This document shows, piece by piece, positions 1 to 5,496 of a stretch of DNA of 5,496 bases. Positions within the stretch are counted from its first letter, which is position 1. The number at the start of each line of letters is the position of its first letter. The stretch is from Segetibacter sp. (GTDB lineage Bacteria > Bacteroidota > Bacteroidia > Chitinophagales > Chitinophagaceae): contig JASLBT010000037.1 of NCBI GenBank assembly GCA_030146445.1, positions 1 through 5,496 of the forward strand. Direction: 5' to 3'. Made by a program: the position numbers and the translations under genes. The notes below the pieces were generated by a model, which did no database searches, was not told where the DNA came from, and was given only the letters and a program-made list of their open reading frames with translations.

Positions 1-1
1 G

Positions 2-982
2 ATCAATGCCATACGTGAATTCTTAAACGAGCATGGTGCTTTGGAAGTGGATACCCCGGTGCTGCAAAGTATTCCCGGCGGTGCGGCCGCAAAACCGTTT
101 ATCACCCACCACAATGCCCTGGATGTTCCGTTTTATATGCGCATTGCGAACGAGCTGTTCTTAAAGCGACTGATCGTAGGTGGTTTCGACTGGGTGTACG
201 AATTCAGCCGAAATTTTCGTAACGAAGGTATGGACCGCACACACAATCCTGAATTTACCGTACTCGAGTTTTACACCGCGTACAAAGACTACGAGTGGAT
301 GATGAAGATCACGGAACAATTGATGGAGCGCGTTGCCATTGCTACAAACGGCTCGACTAAAGTGACGGTGGGAGAACAGGAGATCGACTTCAAATCTCCC
401 TACAAGCGCATCAGCATACACGATGCCATTCAGCAAGCCATCGGCACCGACGTTCGTGAAATGAATGAGGATCAGTTAAGGGATGTCTGCCGCCAGCAGC
501 ACATTCATGTTGAGCCGAGCATGGGTAAAGGCAAATTGATTGATGAGTTGTTTAGCGAAAAGTGTGAAGCCAGCTTTGTGCAGCCTACGTTTATCATCGA
601 TTACCCGGTTGAGATGAGCCCGCTCACCAAAAAACACCGGAGTAAGCCGGGTGTTGTGGAACGTTTCGAGCTGATGGTGAATGGAAAAGAGATCGCCAAT
701 GCGTACAGCGAATTGAACGATCCAATTGAACAACGCGAACGTTTTGAAGACCAGGCAAAGCTGATGGAAAGGGGCGATGATGAAGCCATGTTTATCGACT
801 ATGACTTCCTGCGTGCATTGGAATACGGAATGCCGCCAACCTCGGGTATAGGCATAGGTATCGACCGGCTTTGTATGCTCATGACCAATCAACCATCCAT
901 ACAGGACGTACTTCTATTTCCGCAAATGAGACCGGAAAAGCTGGAGGACCTCGAGGAAAAGAAAGAAGAAAACGCCGGATAA
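2..982 (+). CDS. lysS: Lysyl-tRNA synthetase, class II, C-terminal catalytic part (5' truncated by window)
   Basis: This enzyme charges tRNA-Lys with lysine in the cytoplasm, using ATP. The reading frame is open from base 2, and the first ATG (base 41) is internal, so the gene begins upstream of the window. The 326 visible residues cover the class II catalytic core. Residues 1-21 are motif 1, ending in EVDTPVL. GGAAAKPF follows at 26-33. Motif 2 lies around 73-91 (FRNEGMDRTHNPEFT), and motif 3 at 282-293 (GIGIGIDRL). Between motifs 2 and 3 come the family-typical MSPLTKKHR stretch (205-213) and NGKEIANAYSELNDP (227-241). Bacterial LysRS has about 500 residues, so roughly 180, including the N-terminal OB-fold anticodon-binding domain, are missing. 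The tail is short and acidic/lysine-rich. The TAA at 980-982 runs directly into a terminator hairpin. EpmA is excluded because the core is followed by a full-length LysRS-type C-terminal half. Confidence 0.97.
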   Translation: MNAIREFLNEHGALEVDTPVLQSIPGGAAAKPFITHHNALDVPFYMRIANELFLKRLIVGGFDWVYEFSRNFRNEGMDRTHNPEFTVLEFYTAYKDYEWMMKITEQLMERVAIATNGSTKVTVGEQEIDFKSPYKRISIHDAIQQAIGTDVREMNEDQLRDVCRQQHIHVEPSMGKGKLIDELFSEKCEASFVQPTFIIDYPVEMSPLTKKHRSKPGVVERFELMVNGKEIANAYSELNDPIEQRERFEDQAKLMERGDDEAMFIDYDFLRALEYGMPPTSGIGIGIDRLCMLMTNQPSIQDVLLFPQMRPEKLEDLEEKKEENAG

Positions 983-1019
983 AAAAAGCTCCCCTGCCAC
1001 AAAAACAGGGGAGCTTTTT
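983..1019. terminator. Bidirectional intrinsic terminator between lysS and the slipin gene
   Basis: A perfect 14-bp inverted repeat (983-996 with 1006-1019) encloses a 9-base loop, CCACAAAAA. The GC-rich core is GCTCCCCTG/CAGGGGAGC, flanked by A runs on the left and T runs on the right. Read on the + strand it ends in a T5 tract just after the lysS stop. Read on the - strand it ends in a T7 tract starting about 10 bases after the slipin stop. It is the only strong terminator-like hairpin I found and serves two convergent genes only 47 bp apart. Confidence 0.93.
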
Positions 1020-1029
1020 AGGTAAAAGC

Positions 1030-2007
1030 TTATCTGGCTCCTGTTCCCATAGGTTTAGAGGCGGACAGTGCCGGTACAATGGTCGGGTCGACCTTCGACT
1101 TGTTTAATACCGAGGTAATGCTCGATATCACCCCTGCTATATCCGACAGGTCGGCAGGAACGATCATGGTATTGTTTGTCTTCGCCAGTTTGCCGAACTC
1201 GGAAAGGTATTGTTCGGCTATGCGGAGATTTACGGCGTTCATACCGCCGTCTTCATTGATCGACTTTGCGATTTCACGAATACCTTTTGCTGTTGCTATT
1301 GCAACGAGTTCTATTTCTGAAGCAGTACCTGTTGCTTCATTGATCCGCCGTTGCTTTTCACCTTCGGAACGTGCAATGGTTTCCTGCTTTTCTCCTTCTG
1401 CCCTGTTTATTTTAGCTTGCTTGTCTCCCTCCGACTCAGCGATTAAAGCTCTTTTCTCGCGTTCAGCACGCATCTGCTTTTCCATCGCATCCCTGATACT
1501 TTGTGGGGGCGAGATGTTCTTTACTTCATAACGGGAAACTTTAATTCCCCACGGTCCGCTTGCCTTATCTACCGCTTCCACTATGCTGCCGTTTACGGTC
1601 TCACGCTCTTCAAATGTTTTGTCCAGTTCCATTTTACCAATGATGCTGCGCATGGTGGTTTGCGAAATTTGTACAACGGCAAACTTGTAATTATCGATAC
1701 CATAAGAGGCTTTTTGCGGATCGATGACCTGCAGGTACAGGATACCGTCGACCTCTACTGCGATGTTATCCCTGGTGATGCATATTTGAGAGGCCACGTC
1801 GATAGCTTGTTCCTTGAGGTTTTGCTTATAAGCGATTTTATCGATGAACGGTATCAGGATGTGAAAACCGGCATCGAGGGTACGACTATATTTACCGAGT
1901 CTTTCCACGATGAAAACCGAGCGTTGCGGCACTACTTTAAACGTGGATAGAAAAGCGACCAGCAGAAGCAGGATCAACAGGATGAGCATAATGGTAGCTG
2001 CCGTCAT
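1030..2007 (-). CDS. qmcA: SPFH/Band 7 membrane protein, QmcA/paraslipin (stomatin-like) type
   Basis: This is a 325-residue SPFH-family scaffold protein of bacterial membrane microdomains, related to E. coli QmcA (YbbK) and stomatin-like protein 2. Residues 5-22 are a hydrophobic N-terminal anchor. They are followed by the family start VVPQRSVFIVERLGKY (25-40) and the DAGFHILIPFID segment (45-56). The SPFH domain runs to about 175 and includes the conserved TMRSIIGKMELDKTFEER block (118-135). A charged helical region (about 176-230) predicts a coiled coil and carries an 11-residue repeat. The C-terminal part contains a second conserved region (LAKTNNTMIVPADL, 274-287). The length is close to the roughly 305 residues of QmcA. 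The start ATG at 2007 overlaps the nfeD stop as ATGA, which suggests translational coupling, and no Shine-Dalgarno is visible. NfeD/SPFH gene pairs are a well-known association. The exact substrate or client is unknown. The family call is firm; the symbol is by similarity only. Confidence 0.93.
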   Translation of the reverse strand: MTAATIMLILLILLLLVAFLSTFKVVPQRSVFIVERLGKYSRTLDAGFHILIPFIDKIAYKQNLKEQAIDVASQICITRDNIAVEVDGILYLQVIDPQKASYGIDNYKFAVVQISQTTMRSIIGKMELDKTFEERETVNGSIVEAVDKASGPWGIKVSRYEVKNISPPQSIRDAMEKQMRAEREKRALIAESEGDKQAKINRAEGEKQETIARSEGEKQRRINEATGTASEIELVAIATAKGIREIAKSINEDGGMNAVNLRIAEQYLSEFGKLAKTNNTMIVPADLSDIAGVISSITSVLNKSKVDPTIVPALSASKPMGTGAR

Positions 2008-2453
2008 AATAGGGTTTTGGTTGATTTTACGATTAATAAGATGCTGTCGTTTCCAACGATGGTTACGTTTTCTCCTTTCTGGATCACGTCTTCGGAACGG
2101 GCATTCCAGCTGGTGCCCTTGAAGTCTACCTTACCCGTTTCACCAGGTATAATGGCGGTTTCGGCTTTGCCCGTTTTGCCCAGGAATTCGTCCTCGATCT
2201 CACTCGAATGTTTTTTTGCCTCGATGATCTGCTTGACCCACTTTCTGAACAGTAGTATGGTAATAAGGGATGCTGAAAGAAAGATGACCAGTTGTGTGTT
2301 TATGGAGAGATCCATTAATAAGGTGAGAATTCCAACCGACCATGCGCCGATGGCAAAAAAGAAAAGAATCAATCCGGGGATAACAAATTCAAGCAGGAAA
2401 AACGCAAAGCCTATAATGAACCATATGACTGCCGCATTATAGAAGTTTTCCAT
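2004..2453 (-). CDS. NfeD-family membrane protein (YbbJ-like, short form)
   Basis: This 149-residue protein has the architecture of short NfeD (NfeD1b/YbbJ) proteins. Hydrophobic helices lie at roughly 6-26, 27-47 and 53-69. A soluble C-terminal beta domain (about 91-149) has the OB-fold NfeD pattern: GKTGKAETAI, then PGETGKVDFKGTSWNARS, then GENVTIVGNDSILLIV. No ClpP-like serine protease domain is present, so this is not the long NfeD form. Such proteins are thought to act with the SPFH protein encoded next to them in the same membrane, and here the slipin gene follows with a 4-base ATGA overlap. The start at 2453 is the first Met before the first membrane helix. It lies about 30 bases from a Bacteroidota-type -7 promoter element, with no clear Shine-Dalgarno. 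Function beyond partnership with the slipin is inferred from the family. Confidence 0.92.
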   Translation of the reverse strand: MENFYNAAVIWFIIGFAFFLLEFVIPGLILFFFAIGAWSVGILTLLMDLSINTQLVIFLSASLITILLFRKWVKQIIEAKKHSSEIEDEFLGKTGKAETAIIPGETGKVDFKGTSWNARSEDVIQKGENVTIVGNDSILLIVKSTKTLL

Positions 2454-2485
2454 TTGGGTACGTTTTTAAGAGAGGGTGTGAATTT

Positions 2486-2493
2486 CAAATATA
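2486..2493 (-). promoter_or_regulatory. Candidate Bacteroidota sigma-A -7 element for the nfeD-qmcA operon
   Basis: Read on the minus strand, the bases are TATATTTG, an exact match to TAnnTTTG, the -7 consensus of Bacteroidota housekeeping promoters. It would place the transcript start near 2480 and give a leader of about 25-30 bases before the nfeD ATG at 2453. The matching -33 element is weak: the nearest TTG on the same strand is at 2511-2509, only 15 bases upstream, whereas 17-23 is usual. Position and match support it; the poor -33 keeps confidence moderate. Confidence 0.5.
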
Positions 2494-2539
2494 ACTCAAA
2501 TGGTCCTACAATCATAACGTGCACGGGGATGTCGCAATG

Positions 2540-2773
2540 GTTAGCAGTTGCTTACGACCCATGTTGGGCTAAGCCCGCGCTTTGTTCTAATAGCAGATTT
2601 GCGGGCAGAACCTATGCAGAACCCGGCTGAAATTGCCATCCCGCGAACGGGATTGGCCCTCTTTTGTACCTTCAGTACTTGCAGCGGGGCTGCCGTGGTC
2701 AACGGCCGTGTAGATGATCTGCCGGGGAAAATCCAGTCTTGTATTCTAATGTGAAATTATTGTTAGCGTTGCT
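2540..2773. repeat. Imperfect direct repeat bracketing a GC-rich, hairpin-dense block
   Basis: GTTAGCAGTTGCT at 2540-2552 recurs as GTTAGCGTTGCT at 2762-2773, identical apart from one inserted A. The 209 bases between them are clearly more GC-rich than the sequence on the right. They contain several short inverted repeats: CCCA-TGT-TGGG (2558-2568), GCCCGC/GCGGGC (2573-2578 with 2601-2606), a 9-bp stem with one bulged T and a CGAA loop (2635-2657), GCAGC-GGG-GCTGC (2681-2693) and CCGT/ACGG (2693-2705). An 8-base direct repeat, GCAGAACC, occurs at 2605-2612 and 2616-2623. The block could be an eroded mobile or repeat element with its duplicated site, or a structured RNA. No known RNA family (tmRNA, SRP, RNase P, 6S) was recognised. 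Confidence 0.4.
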
Positions 2774-3014
2774 GATCAGAGTGAATTAACGGTTCGCTTG
2801 TTTATTCTCGTTTTCAGTCGAAGGAGTATAATAACATTGTTTCCATCGTGATTCAGCCTAATACTTTCGAATAAGGCGTTTTCGTTTCGATTAGCCTTGT
2901 AACTGCGTTCGAGCAATACGCCCGTCTGACTTGAAAGTGATCAGGTATCGCATACGAACTTACCGTTTCGACAATCCAGTGGTACTACAAGCTGCATTCT
3001 TTAACTTGGCTGTC

Positions 3015-3022
3015 TAAATTTG
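3015..3022 (+). promoter_or_regulatory. TAnnTTTG -7-like element immediately before the glycosyltransferase start
   Basis: TAAATTTG matches the Bacteroidota -7 consensus TAnnTTTG exactly and ends only three bases before the ATG at 3026. If used, transcription would begin at or next to the ATG, giving a leaderless or nearly leaderless message. No TTG occurs at the usual distance upstream; the nearest (3006-3008) is too close. The match may be chance in A/T-rich sequence. Confidence 0.25.
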
Positions 3023-3025
3023 AAT

Positions 3026-3898
3026 ATGAAAGTCAGTGGGTTCACGTTTATCCGCAATGCGATCAAATACGACTACCCAATCGTGGAGGCGATTAAAAGC
3101 ATATTACCAATTTGCGATGAAGTGGTAGTAGCCGTCGGCAAAAGTGACGACGATACCCTGCTGCTGATAAAAGCAATTGACCCGAAGGTCAGGATCATCG
3201 AGACGGTTTGGAACGATAGCCTTCGAGAGGGTGGCGCTGTACTCGCAGACGAAACAAACAAGGCATTCAAAGCAATTTCAAAGTCGAGCGACTGGTGTTT
3301 TTATATACAAGGCGACGAAGCCATCCACGAGCAATACCTGCCGGCAGTATTCAACGCGATGAAGGAATACAAAAGTGATAAGAAAGTTGATGGCCTGTTG
3401 TTTAAATATCTTCATTTTTATGGGAGCTATGATTATGTGGGTAACAGCGGAAAGTGGTACCGCAACGAGATCAGGGTGATCAGAAATGATCCATCCATAT
3501 ACAGCTACCGTGATGCGCAGGGCTTTCGAAAAGGCGATAACGAGAAGCTACGGGTGAAAGCAGTTGACGCTTACATCTATCATTATGGCTGGGTTAGGGA
3601 ACCCTCGGCAATGCAAGGCAAGTGGAACAACTTCGGGCGTTACTGGAATGGCGACAACTGGACAGAAAGTGCAGAACAAACTTATACCGGTGACTTTGAT
3701 TACAGTAAGGTCGACAGCCTTGAAAAGTTTGGCGGATCACATCCCGTGGTAATGCAAAACAGGATCAATTCGATGAATTGGCGTTTCGACCGCGATCTCT
3801 CCTACAACAAACTCAGGCTAAAGGACAGGCTGAAAAACTTCGTAGAAAAGCTTACCGGCCACCGGCCTTTCGACTATAAAAATTATAAGATCATTTAG
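3026..3898 (+). CDS. Glycosyltransferase family 2-like protein
   Basis: This 290-residue protein resembles a Bacteroidota group annotated as family 2-like glycosyltransferases, which would move a sugar from a nucleotide-activated donor to an unknown acceptor, probably in surface glycan synthesis. The Rossmann-like GT-A start is seen in KVSGFTFIRNAIKYDYP (2-18), followed by CDEVVVAVGKSDDDT (30-44). YIQGDEAIHE (93-102) sits where GT-A enzymes have the metal-binding DXD, here as Q-G-D-E. Further conserved-looking parts are FYGSYDYVG (131-139), WYRNEIRVIRN (144-154), YRDAQGFRKG (161-170) and HYGWV (186-190). The protein ends in a basic helix and DYKNYKII. It has no signal peptide or membrane helix. 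ATG 3026 is preferred to a possible TTG at 3020, because the first beta strand begins right at this Met. No sugar-pathway neighbours are present, so donor and acceptor cannot be inferred. Confidence 0.85.
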   Translation: MKVSGFTFIRNAIKYDYPIVEAIKSILPICDEVVVAVGKSDDDTLLLIKAIDPKVRIIETVWNDSLREGGAVLADETNKAFKAISKSSDWCFYIQGDEAIHEQYLPAVFNAMKEYKSDKKVDGLLFKYLHFYGSYDYVGNSGKWYRNEIRVIRNDPSIYSYRDAQGFRKGDNEKLRVKAVDAYIYHYGWVREPSAMQGKWNNFGRYWNGDNWTESAEQTYTGDFDYSKVDSLEKFGGSHPVVMQNRINSMNWRFDRDLSYNKLRLKDRLKNFVEKLTGHRPFDYKNYKII

Positions 3899-3899
3899 T

Positions 3900-4715
3900 T
3901 TATACAAACAAGTCCTGGTAGAGTTTGCCCCCGGGAGTAACTGCATATTTGTCGAGGTCGGTAATACCTTCGCGGGCAAGCACAGCCTCATCAATAAAGG
4001 TGTTGCCCGTGCATTCTGAAGCTGGTCTTTTGAATATATAGTAAGCAGCATCTGCAATGATCTCAGGGGTACGGCTCATCTTCATCAGGGTTTCTCCACC
4101 CAACAGGTTTTGTACAGCTGCAGTTGCAATCGTTGTTCTTGGCCACAACGCATTTGCAGCGATGTTATACTGCTTTAATTCACCTGCTAAACCCAGTGCA
4201 ATCATCGTCATGTTGTATTTGCTAACCGTATAAGCAACATGTGGTGCAAACCATTTCGGGTCGAGGTTAAGTGGCGGCGACAAGGTGAGGATGTGCGCAT
4301 TGCTGCTTTTCTTCAGGTGTGGAATGCAGGCCTTGCTCATAAAAAAGGTTCCGCGCACATTGATATCGTACATCAGGTCAAAGCGTTTTGGATCCGTTTT
4401 TTCTGTAGGAGACAGGGAAATTGCAGAAGCATTGTTTACAAGGATGTCGATCCCGCCGAACGTGTCAACAGTTTTTTGAACCGCTTCTTCAATTTGCTGT
4501 TCGTTTCGGATGTCGAGCTGAATAGCCAGTGCTTTTCCACCGGCAGCTTCAATTTCGGCTGCGGCGGAATAGATTGTGCCTCCGAGTTTTTGGTTCTCCT
4601 CGATACTTTTAGCGGCAACCACTACATTGGCGCCTTCAGCCGCTAAACGAAGTCCGATTGCTTTGCCGATACCCCTGCTGGCACCGGTGATAAATACCGT
4701 TTTGTTTTGAAACAT
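3900..4715 (-). CDS. Short-chain dehydrogenase/reductase, HSDL2-like (single SDR domain)
   Basis: This 271-residue NAD(P)-dependent oxidoreductase of the classical SDR fold most resembles the N-terminal domain of hydroxysteroid dehydrogenase-like protein 2. The cofactor motif TGASRGIG is at 10-17, and NNAS of the central strand at 94-97. The catalytic tetrad is probably N119, S146 (within LSPPLNL), Y162 and K166 (YTVSK). HSDL2-type signatures include AAKSIEENQKLGGTIY (34-49), SKACIPHLKKS (127-137), NALWPRTTI (188-196) and EIIADAAYYIFKRP (218-231). Human HSDL2 carries an additional C-terminal SCP2 lipid-binding domain; here the protein stops after the SDR domain. The substrate is unknown; a fatty-acyl or steroid-like carbonyl compound is suggested only by the family. 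The start at 4715 places TGASRGIG at the usual distance. The TAA is one base from the stop of the convergent glycosyltransferase, and no terminator lies between them. Confidence 0.93.
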   Translation of the reverse strand: MFQNKTVFITGASRGIGKAIGLRLAAEGANVVVAAKSIEENQKLGGTIYSAAAEIEAAGGKALAIQLDIRNEQQIEEAVQKTVDTFGGIDILVNNASAISLSPTEKTDPKRFDLMYDINVRGTFFMSKACIPHLKKSSNAHILTLSPPLNLDPKWFAPHVAYTVSKYNMTMIALGLAGELKQYNIAANALWPRTTIATAAVQNLLGGETLMKMSRTPEIIADAAYYIFKRPASECTGNTFIDEAVLAREGITDLDKYAVTPGGKLYQDLFV

Positions 4716-4787
4716 GGCAACAACTTGAGCTTGTAAATTAACGGTAAAGAACCGGATGTTTAGAAGCTTTTTATGTAATTTGTTGTG

Positions 4788-5312
4788 ATGGAAACAGGGG
4801 TAAAGCCACCACGAACCGGGATAGAGGCATTCAAGCTGATGCCCGAGGGAACATTTTGCCAGCTCATTGATAATGCACTTATTATGTCACCCGCACCACT
4901 GGTTCAACATGCCCGCATTCAAAGTTTGATTTTTAGCCAGCTTTTCAATTACGTTACCCAGAGCCAACTTGGAGAAGCTTTTGTGGCTCCTGTAGACGTT
5001 TACCTCGACGAAAAGAATGTGTACCAACCCGACATCTTTTTCATATCGGATGAGCAAAAGCATCTTATAAAAAAGAACGGCGTTTACTGCGCGCCTGACC
5101 TGGTTGTTGAAATATTGTCGGCTGATCGCAATTACGACCTCGTACTTAAAAAAGGGGTTTACGAGAGAGCCGGTGTGAAAGAATATTGGGTTGTGGATCC
5201 GGAAACGAAGTGGTGCGAAGGATTTGTTCTAACACAGGGAATATTTAACTCTGTAGGTAATAGTACGGGCGAATGCAACATTCGGTTATTCGATTTGGAA
5301 GTACGTTTTTGA
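4788..5312 (+). CDS. Uma2-family (DUF820) putative endonuclease-fold protein
   Basis: This 174-residue protein is of the Uma2/DUF820 family, which has a PD-(D/E)XK restriction-endonuclease fold but mostly unknown biological roles. Visible family elements are a short N-terminal part ending in LIDNALIMSPAPLVQHARIQS (26-46), then APVDVYLDEKNVYQPDIFFIS (67-87), PDLVVEILSADRNYD (103-117), and KKGVYERAGVKEYWVVDPE (121-139). Probable active-site residues are D82 (in QPD) and E108 (in VVEIL), with a nearby lysine at 121/122. The C-terminal part is a short beta-rich tail. ATG 4788 is preferred over the GTG directly before it (4785). The gene diverges from the SDR across 72 bp, with no obvious full promoter: GTAATTTG (4775-4782) is only a partial -7 match. 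No methylase, antitoxin or other partner is adjacent, so whether it acts as a nuclease on DNA is not shown. Confidence 0.9.
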   Translation: METGVKPPRTGIEAFKLMPEGTFCQLIDNALIMSPAPLVQHARIQSLIFSQLFNYVTQSQLGEAFVAPVDVYLDEKNVYQPDIFFISDEQKHLIKKNGVYCAPDLVVEILSADRNYDLVLKKGVYERAGVKEYWVVDPETKWCEGFVLTQGIFNSVGNSTGECNIRLFDLEVRF

Positions 5313-5496
5313 ATATTTACATTAAGTTTTTAATCATCCTTAAGAGTCTTATTCCATCCAACGCCGGAATTGACCCGACCCGGTTTTCTGCATGATTGCA
5401 AAACGATAGCAGATCTGCGATGAAGCCGTTGAAGGTAGATAACTATGTTTTCAAAGCGCTTTCGCTTGATCGGCGCCAAGGTTAAACATCAGTAAC
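5313..5496. other. Downstream region without a supported gene
   Basis: I see no domain-bearing ORF here. A 21-codon frame (5420-5485, +, ATG to TAA) is present but has no recognised product. A minus-strand frame open from the window edge down to a TGA near 5452 could be the end of a gene lying outside, but it is too short to judge. Three small palindromes occur: TAAGAGTCTTA (5341-5351), GCAGATCTGC (5409-5418) and AAAGCGCTTT (5453-5462). ATTAA-GTTT-TTAAT (5321-5334) just after the Uma2 stop is a weak A/T hairpin, not a convincing terminator. Confidence 0.6.

Larger units (their letters stand above)
2454..3025. other. Long intergenic region, about 570 bp, without a convincing gene
   Basis: This stretch lies between the divergently oriented nfeD and glycosyltransferase genes. 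It contains the nfeD promoter at its left end, a GC-rich hairpin-dense block (about 2551-2745, roughly 55% G+C by hand count) and an A/T-richer right part (2751-2940, roughly 40%). The only ORF of note (2548-2754, +, 68 codons, TTG start) has no recognisable domain and is treated as doubtful. In the right part, TACTTTCG at 2862-2869 matches TAnnTTTG in all but one base and has a TTG 22 bases upstream (2837-2839). It is a weak candidate promoter for the glycosyltransferase, with a leader of about 150 bases. Confidence 0.7.

Noticed and set aside
1079..1950. Plus-strand ORFs of about 150 codons opposite the slipin gene
   Set aside because: They are shadows of a well-conserved SPFH gene on the minus strand. 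Their translations show no family features.
2017..2442. 141-codon plus-strand ORF opposite nfeD
   Set aside because: It is antisense to a clear NfeD protein with three membrane helices and an OB domain, and has no domain of its own.
2548..2754. 68-codon ORF (+, TTG start) in the large intergenic region
   Set aside because: It has no recognisable domain, a rare start codon and no ribosome site, and its frame lies in the hairpin-dense repeat-like block. The translation looks like chance reading of GC-rich DNA. Conservation at protein level would be needed to revive it.
2540..2773. Integron attC-type site suggested by GTTAGC and GTTGGGC motifs
   Set aside because: GTTGGGC (2563-2569) fits GTTRRRY, but no paired RYYYAAC lies at the right distance, no integrase is present, and no cassette gene is evident.
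2821..2839. AAGGAG followed by TATAATA, resembling a Shine-Dalgarno or an E. coli-type -10
   Set aside because: No open frame of useful length follows, and Bacteroidota housekeeping promoters do not use TATAAT as their main -10. It is probably a chance A/T-rich match.
3853..3870. ACCGGCC tandem pair near the end of the glycosyltransferase gene as a terminator
   Set aside because: The possible stems are only 4 bp, the T run is three bases, and it lies inside conserved coding sequence (LTGHRPF).
4239..4646. 135-codon plus-strand ORF opposite the SDR gene
   Set aside because: It lies fully inside a strongly conserved SDR reading frame, and the translation has no recognisable motif.
5420..5485. 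21-codon ORF near the right edge
   Set aside because: It is too short, with no ribosome site, no conserved motif and no context to support a real small protein.

Overview
The window reads as an ordinary chromosomal stretch of a member of the Bacteroidota, probably near the Chitinophagaceae/Sphingobacteriia. The reasons are the protein families (an HSDL2-like short-chain dehydrogenase, a lineage-typical GT2-like glycosyltransferase, and an NfeD plus QmcA-type slipin pair), the lack of clear Shine-Dalgarno sequences before the starts, and a TAnnTTTG promoter -7 motif of the Bacteroidota type before nfeD. The taxonomic placement is inferred from protein character, not from a marker comparison.

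Layout from left to right. (1) Positions 2-982 (+) hold the C-terminal two thirds of lysyl-tRNA synthetase (lysS), cut by the window edge. (2) Positions 983-1019 form a perfect 14-bp hairpin with A/T tails. It can end transcription of lysS and of the convergent gene from the other side. (3) Positions 1030-2453 (-) are a two-gene operon, nfeD then a qmcA/paraslipin gene, joined by an ATGA start/stop overlap. (4) Positions 2454-3025 contain about 570 bp without a convincing gene. Inside it is a GC-richer, hairpin-dense block of about 200 bp bracketed by an imperfect 12-13 bp direct repeat. (5) Positions 3026-3898 (+) encode a glycosyltransferase-like protein. (6) Positions 3900-4715 (-) encode an HSDL2-type SDR oxidoreductase, convergent with the glycosyltransferase and separated from it by a single base. 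(7) Positions 4788-5312 (+) encode a Uma2-family (DUF820) nuclease-fold protein, divergent from the SDR across 72 bp. (8) Positions 5313-5496 hold no supported gene.

The genes do not form one pathway: there is a translation housekeeping gene, a membrane-microdomain pair, a sugar transferase, an oxidoreductase and a PD-(D/E)XK-type orphan. I see no defence island, CRISPR array, transposase, tRNA or rRNA. The most unexplained sequence is the 2540-2773 block, which could be an eroded repeat or mobile remnant, or a structured RNA. I cannot decide between these without searches.
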